A stretch of 34,627 nt of DNA, from the NCBI GenBank assembly GCA_036897625.1, contig JAYMTA010000217.1, positions 1-34,627 on the forward strand. The letters run 5' to 3'. Below the pieces are notes generated by a model. It did not search any database. It was not told where the DNA came from and saw only the letters and a program-made list of their open reading frames with translations. Positions 33,201 through 34,627 of the stretch are shown in pieces. The position numbers and the translations under genes are program-made. This DNA comes from Pelargonium cotyledonis. Its lineage: Eukaryota; Streptophyta; Magnoliopsida; Geraniales; Geraniaceae. Position 1 is the stretch's first letter. Each line of letters begins with the position of its first letter.

Positions 33201-33791
33201 TAGTCTAGCTACCATTTTCACCAGAGATCACGATTATTGCCAATTTCTGCGTCACAACTGCTTCAAAAGGCTTTCTAAGTTTAAACAAACCGCAAGAAAA
33301 TGCAATGTGTTGCCTACAAACAATTTTATATATCAGTGAATGCAATTACATAGAATTAACTCCATGGAGACATATGCAGCCACAAAACCAACACCAAATT
33401 TTATGATTGTGAATTCATCTCACAAAGCATTCAATACCAGCAGATTCACAAAATCATCCACAATTAACACACCAAAAACATCAAAATATTCACAAATGAT
33501 CCAATCTCAGTTAAACCGATACCAAACAACAACAAAACAGGCTTCGAATCATCACTATCAGCGAAATGAGAACCCTAATTGGTTGAAATCAAATGATCGA
33601 ACCACAAATCCAAAACGGAAACTTCTTTTTTTCAGGAGTAAACGTACCTTCTTCAATTGCTGAAGCCGGCGGATAGAGAACTGGAAAACGACGACGAGAA
33701 TGAAGATGAAAAATGCAGAGACGGAGCCTCTTGGTTCTAGGGTTTCGGTCTCAGTTTCGGAGACGGTTACGGTTGCGGTAGCTTCTTCCAT
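30262..33791 (-). CDS. GET1: GET1/WRB, receptor for tail-anchored protein insertion (7 exons, 190 aa)
   Basis: An ER membrane protein that, with a GET2/CAML-type partner, receives tail-anchored proteins from the ATPase GET3. Exons in reading order: 33791-33648, 32571-32492, 31812-31742, 31307-31237, 31145-31058, 30901-30852, 30330-30262; phases close over 573 nt. Membrane segment 1 is at about 26-42 (FFIFILVVVFQF). The cytosolic coiled coil runs about 45-100 and includes PSTFAQAAKLKRMAAAKEKE, the best conserved GET1 stretch. Segment 2 is at about 118-136 (IVIYFILVCWFW). Segment 3 near the end includes VGIIPWLAISTRVSKFICR, closing with LIK. Length fits plant GET1. The last exon lies 521 bp beyond exon 6 and was found by its sequence; without it the frame would end in VT. 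The Thr/Glu-rich N-terminus (TATVTVSETETETLE) is low complexity. Intron 1 carries tandem repeats and a MITE sits 142 bp upstream of the ATG. Confidence 0.9.
32640..33310 (-). repeat. Tandem triplication of about 230 bp in GET1 intron 1
   Basis: Plus-strand marks GC(T/A)ACACAAAATGATTCT occur at 32667, 32898 (ACACACAATGATTGTG) and 33126, giving spacings of 231 and about 228 bp. Each copy continues through a GATTTAAA or GGTTTAAA segment, GGCAATGAGCAT, CACCATATCCAAC (missing in copy 3) and AGGCTTTCTAAGTTTAAA. The third copy is shortened to about 180 bp. No coding function is seen; the plus-strand frame at 33340-33663 is not a gene. Confidence 0.85.
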
Positions 33792-33932
33792 GGCGATCCT
33801 CCTGAAACTGCCTCCCCTTTTTCGCTCTCTGGAAATTGGAGGTCGATGTACAGTTATTACCGGTAATGACTCAATTTTCTGCTGGTTAATTTAGAAAGAA
33901 AATACTAAAAAGAAGACACGTTATATGATTCA

Positions 33933-34155
33933 GAGTTATATGGGCGTCAACGATTGACTGATATAATTTTATATCCGTCAGACTAGCGAGTTGATGATAT
34001 CTCATTTAAAATTATAGATTTAGATGGATCGCTCTACTCCTATAAATTTACTTGGTGAGTATAAGTGATTTTAAATGAGGTATCATCACCTTATTGACTT
34101 TCTTAAATTATGACTGATGTAACCTTATATCAGTCAACTGATATACATTTTACTC
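33933..34155. mobile_element. Same MITE family, copy 2, in the GET1 upstream region
   Basis: Starts GAGTTATATGGGCGTCAAC and ends TATACATTTTACTC, with the internal CTCATTTAAAAT and GGATCGCTCTACTCC stretches of copy 1. The 9-bp flanks TATGATTCA (33924-33932) and TATAATTTA (34156-34164) match at 7 of 9. At 223 bp it is nearly the same length as copy 1. Confidence 0.8.
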
Positions 34156-34537
34156 TATAATTTATTACACTATTTATACTTCATCCTTTTAAGTACTAAA
34201 CCATCCGGTTTAATTCAAATCGATCCGCTAATAACTAGCCGGAGGTAAATAAATATTATTTATATTTTAAATCGAGTTGGTAATAACTAGCTGTGTCTAA
34301 ATAAACTTTTTTTTATTTTATATTCTGAGACGACTATGTTACTTTTGAAAAAGAAAAACAAAAGACAACTATGTTATTTGTGTCTACGATTAAAGGTGTG
34401 TATAAGTTCTGAATCAAAATGGGCTTAATCGGATCTTCAGATAAATTTAAATTGAATACATGAACAACTTATTTTGCTTTAAAAACCTAACAAATTTGTA
34501 CTTTGCATTAAGAAAGCCAACTTTTTAAAAAAATAAT

Positions 34538-34627
34538 AGTAAAATGTGTATCAGTTGACTGATATAACTTTATATCAGTTGCAACTTAACCAAGTCAATA
34601 AGATGATGAAACCTCTTTAAATTTCAC
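34538..34627. mobile_element. Same MITE family, copy 3, cut by the window end
   Basis: AGTAAAATGTGTATCAGTTG followed by ACTGATATAACTTTATATCA repeats the left terminus of copy 1 and continues into CAACTTAACCAAGTCAATAA, which is the family's internal sequence in the opposite sense. Only the first 90 bp are inside the window. Confidence 0.75.

Noticed and set aside
33340..33663. 107-codon plus-strand frame
   Set aside because: Low-complexity Thr/Ser/Asn/Lys composition inside GET1 intron 1, with no relatives recognised.

Overview
The window is nuclear DNA of a flowering plant, most likely a eudicot. Genes are intron-rich with AT-rich GT-AG introns, the gene families are plant-specific (RLCK-VII kinase, RKD factor, type I MADS box), and the spaces between genes hold small plant transposons. 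The species cannot be named from the sequence alone.

Layout, left to right. (1) 1-114 is the last 37 codons of an unidentified acidic nuclear-type protein. It is followed by about 4 kb of AT-rich non-genic DNA with two sets of diverged tandem repeats and a Stowaway MITE. (2) 4487-13820 (+) is a complete 20-exon gene for a SAC-domain phosphoinositide phosphatase of the RHD4/SAC7 type (596 aa). It contains an AT-AC (U12-type) intron, a decayed tandem copy of exon 9, and a broken copia fragment in its largest intron. (3) 14996-18616 (-) is a six-exon receptor-like cytoplasmic kinase (372 aa, PIX13/PBL type), tail-to-tail with the phosphatase gene. (4) 21992-25910 (-) is a five-exon RWP-RK transcription factor of the RKD5 type (339 aa); the end of its second exon plus the following intron is tandemly triplicated. 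(5) 28479-29558 (+) is a single-exon type I MADS-box gene (359 aa) whose C-terminal two thirds is five tandem repeats of 48-52 aa. (6) 30262-33791 (-) is a seven-exon GET1/WRB gene (190 aa), tail-to-tail with the MADS gene. The right edge carries two more copies of a MITE family also found inside the kinase gene.

The genes do not form a pathway: phosphoinositide turnover, immune/receptor signalling, two transcription factors and tail-anchored protein insertion are simply neighbours. What unifies the window is repeated local tandem amplification: ~175 bp x3, ~296 bp x2, ~335 bp x2 including an exon, ~510 bp x3 including an exon, ~230 bp x3, and a 144-156 bp coding repeat x5. There are also insertions of small non-autonomous elements whose target-site duplications can still be read.

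Exon borders were placed by hand from GT-AG (or AT-AC) signals, reading-frame phase and remembered family sequence. All exon phases close, but no transcript evidence was available.
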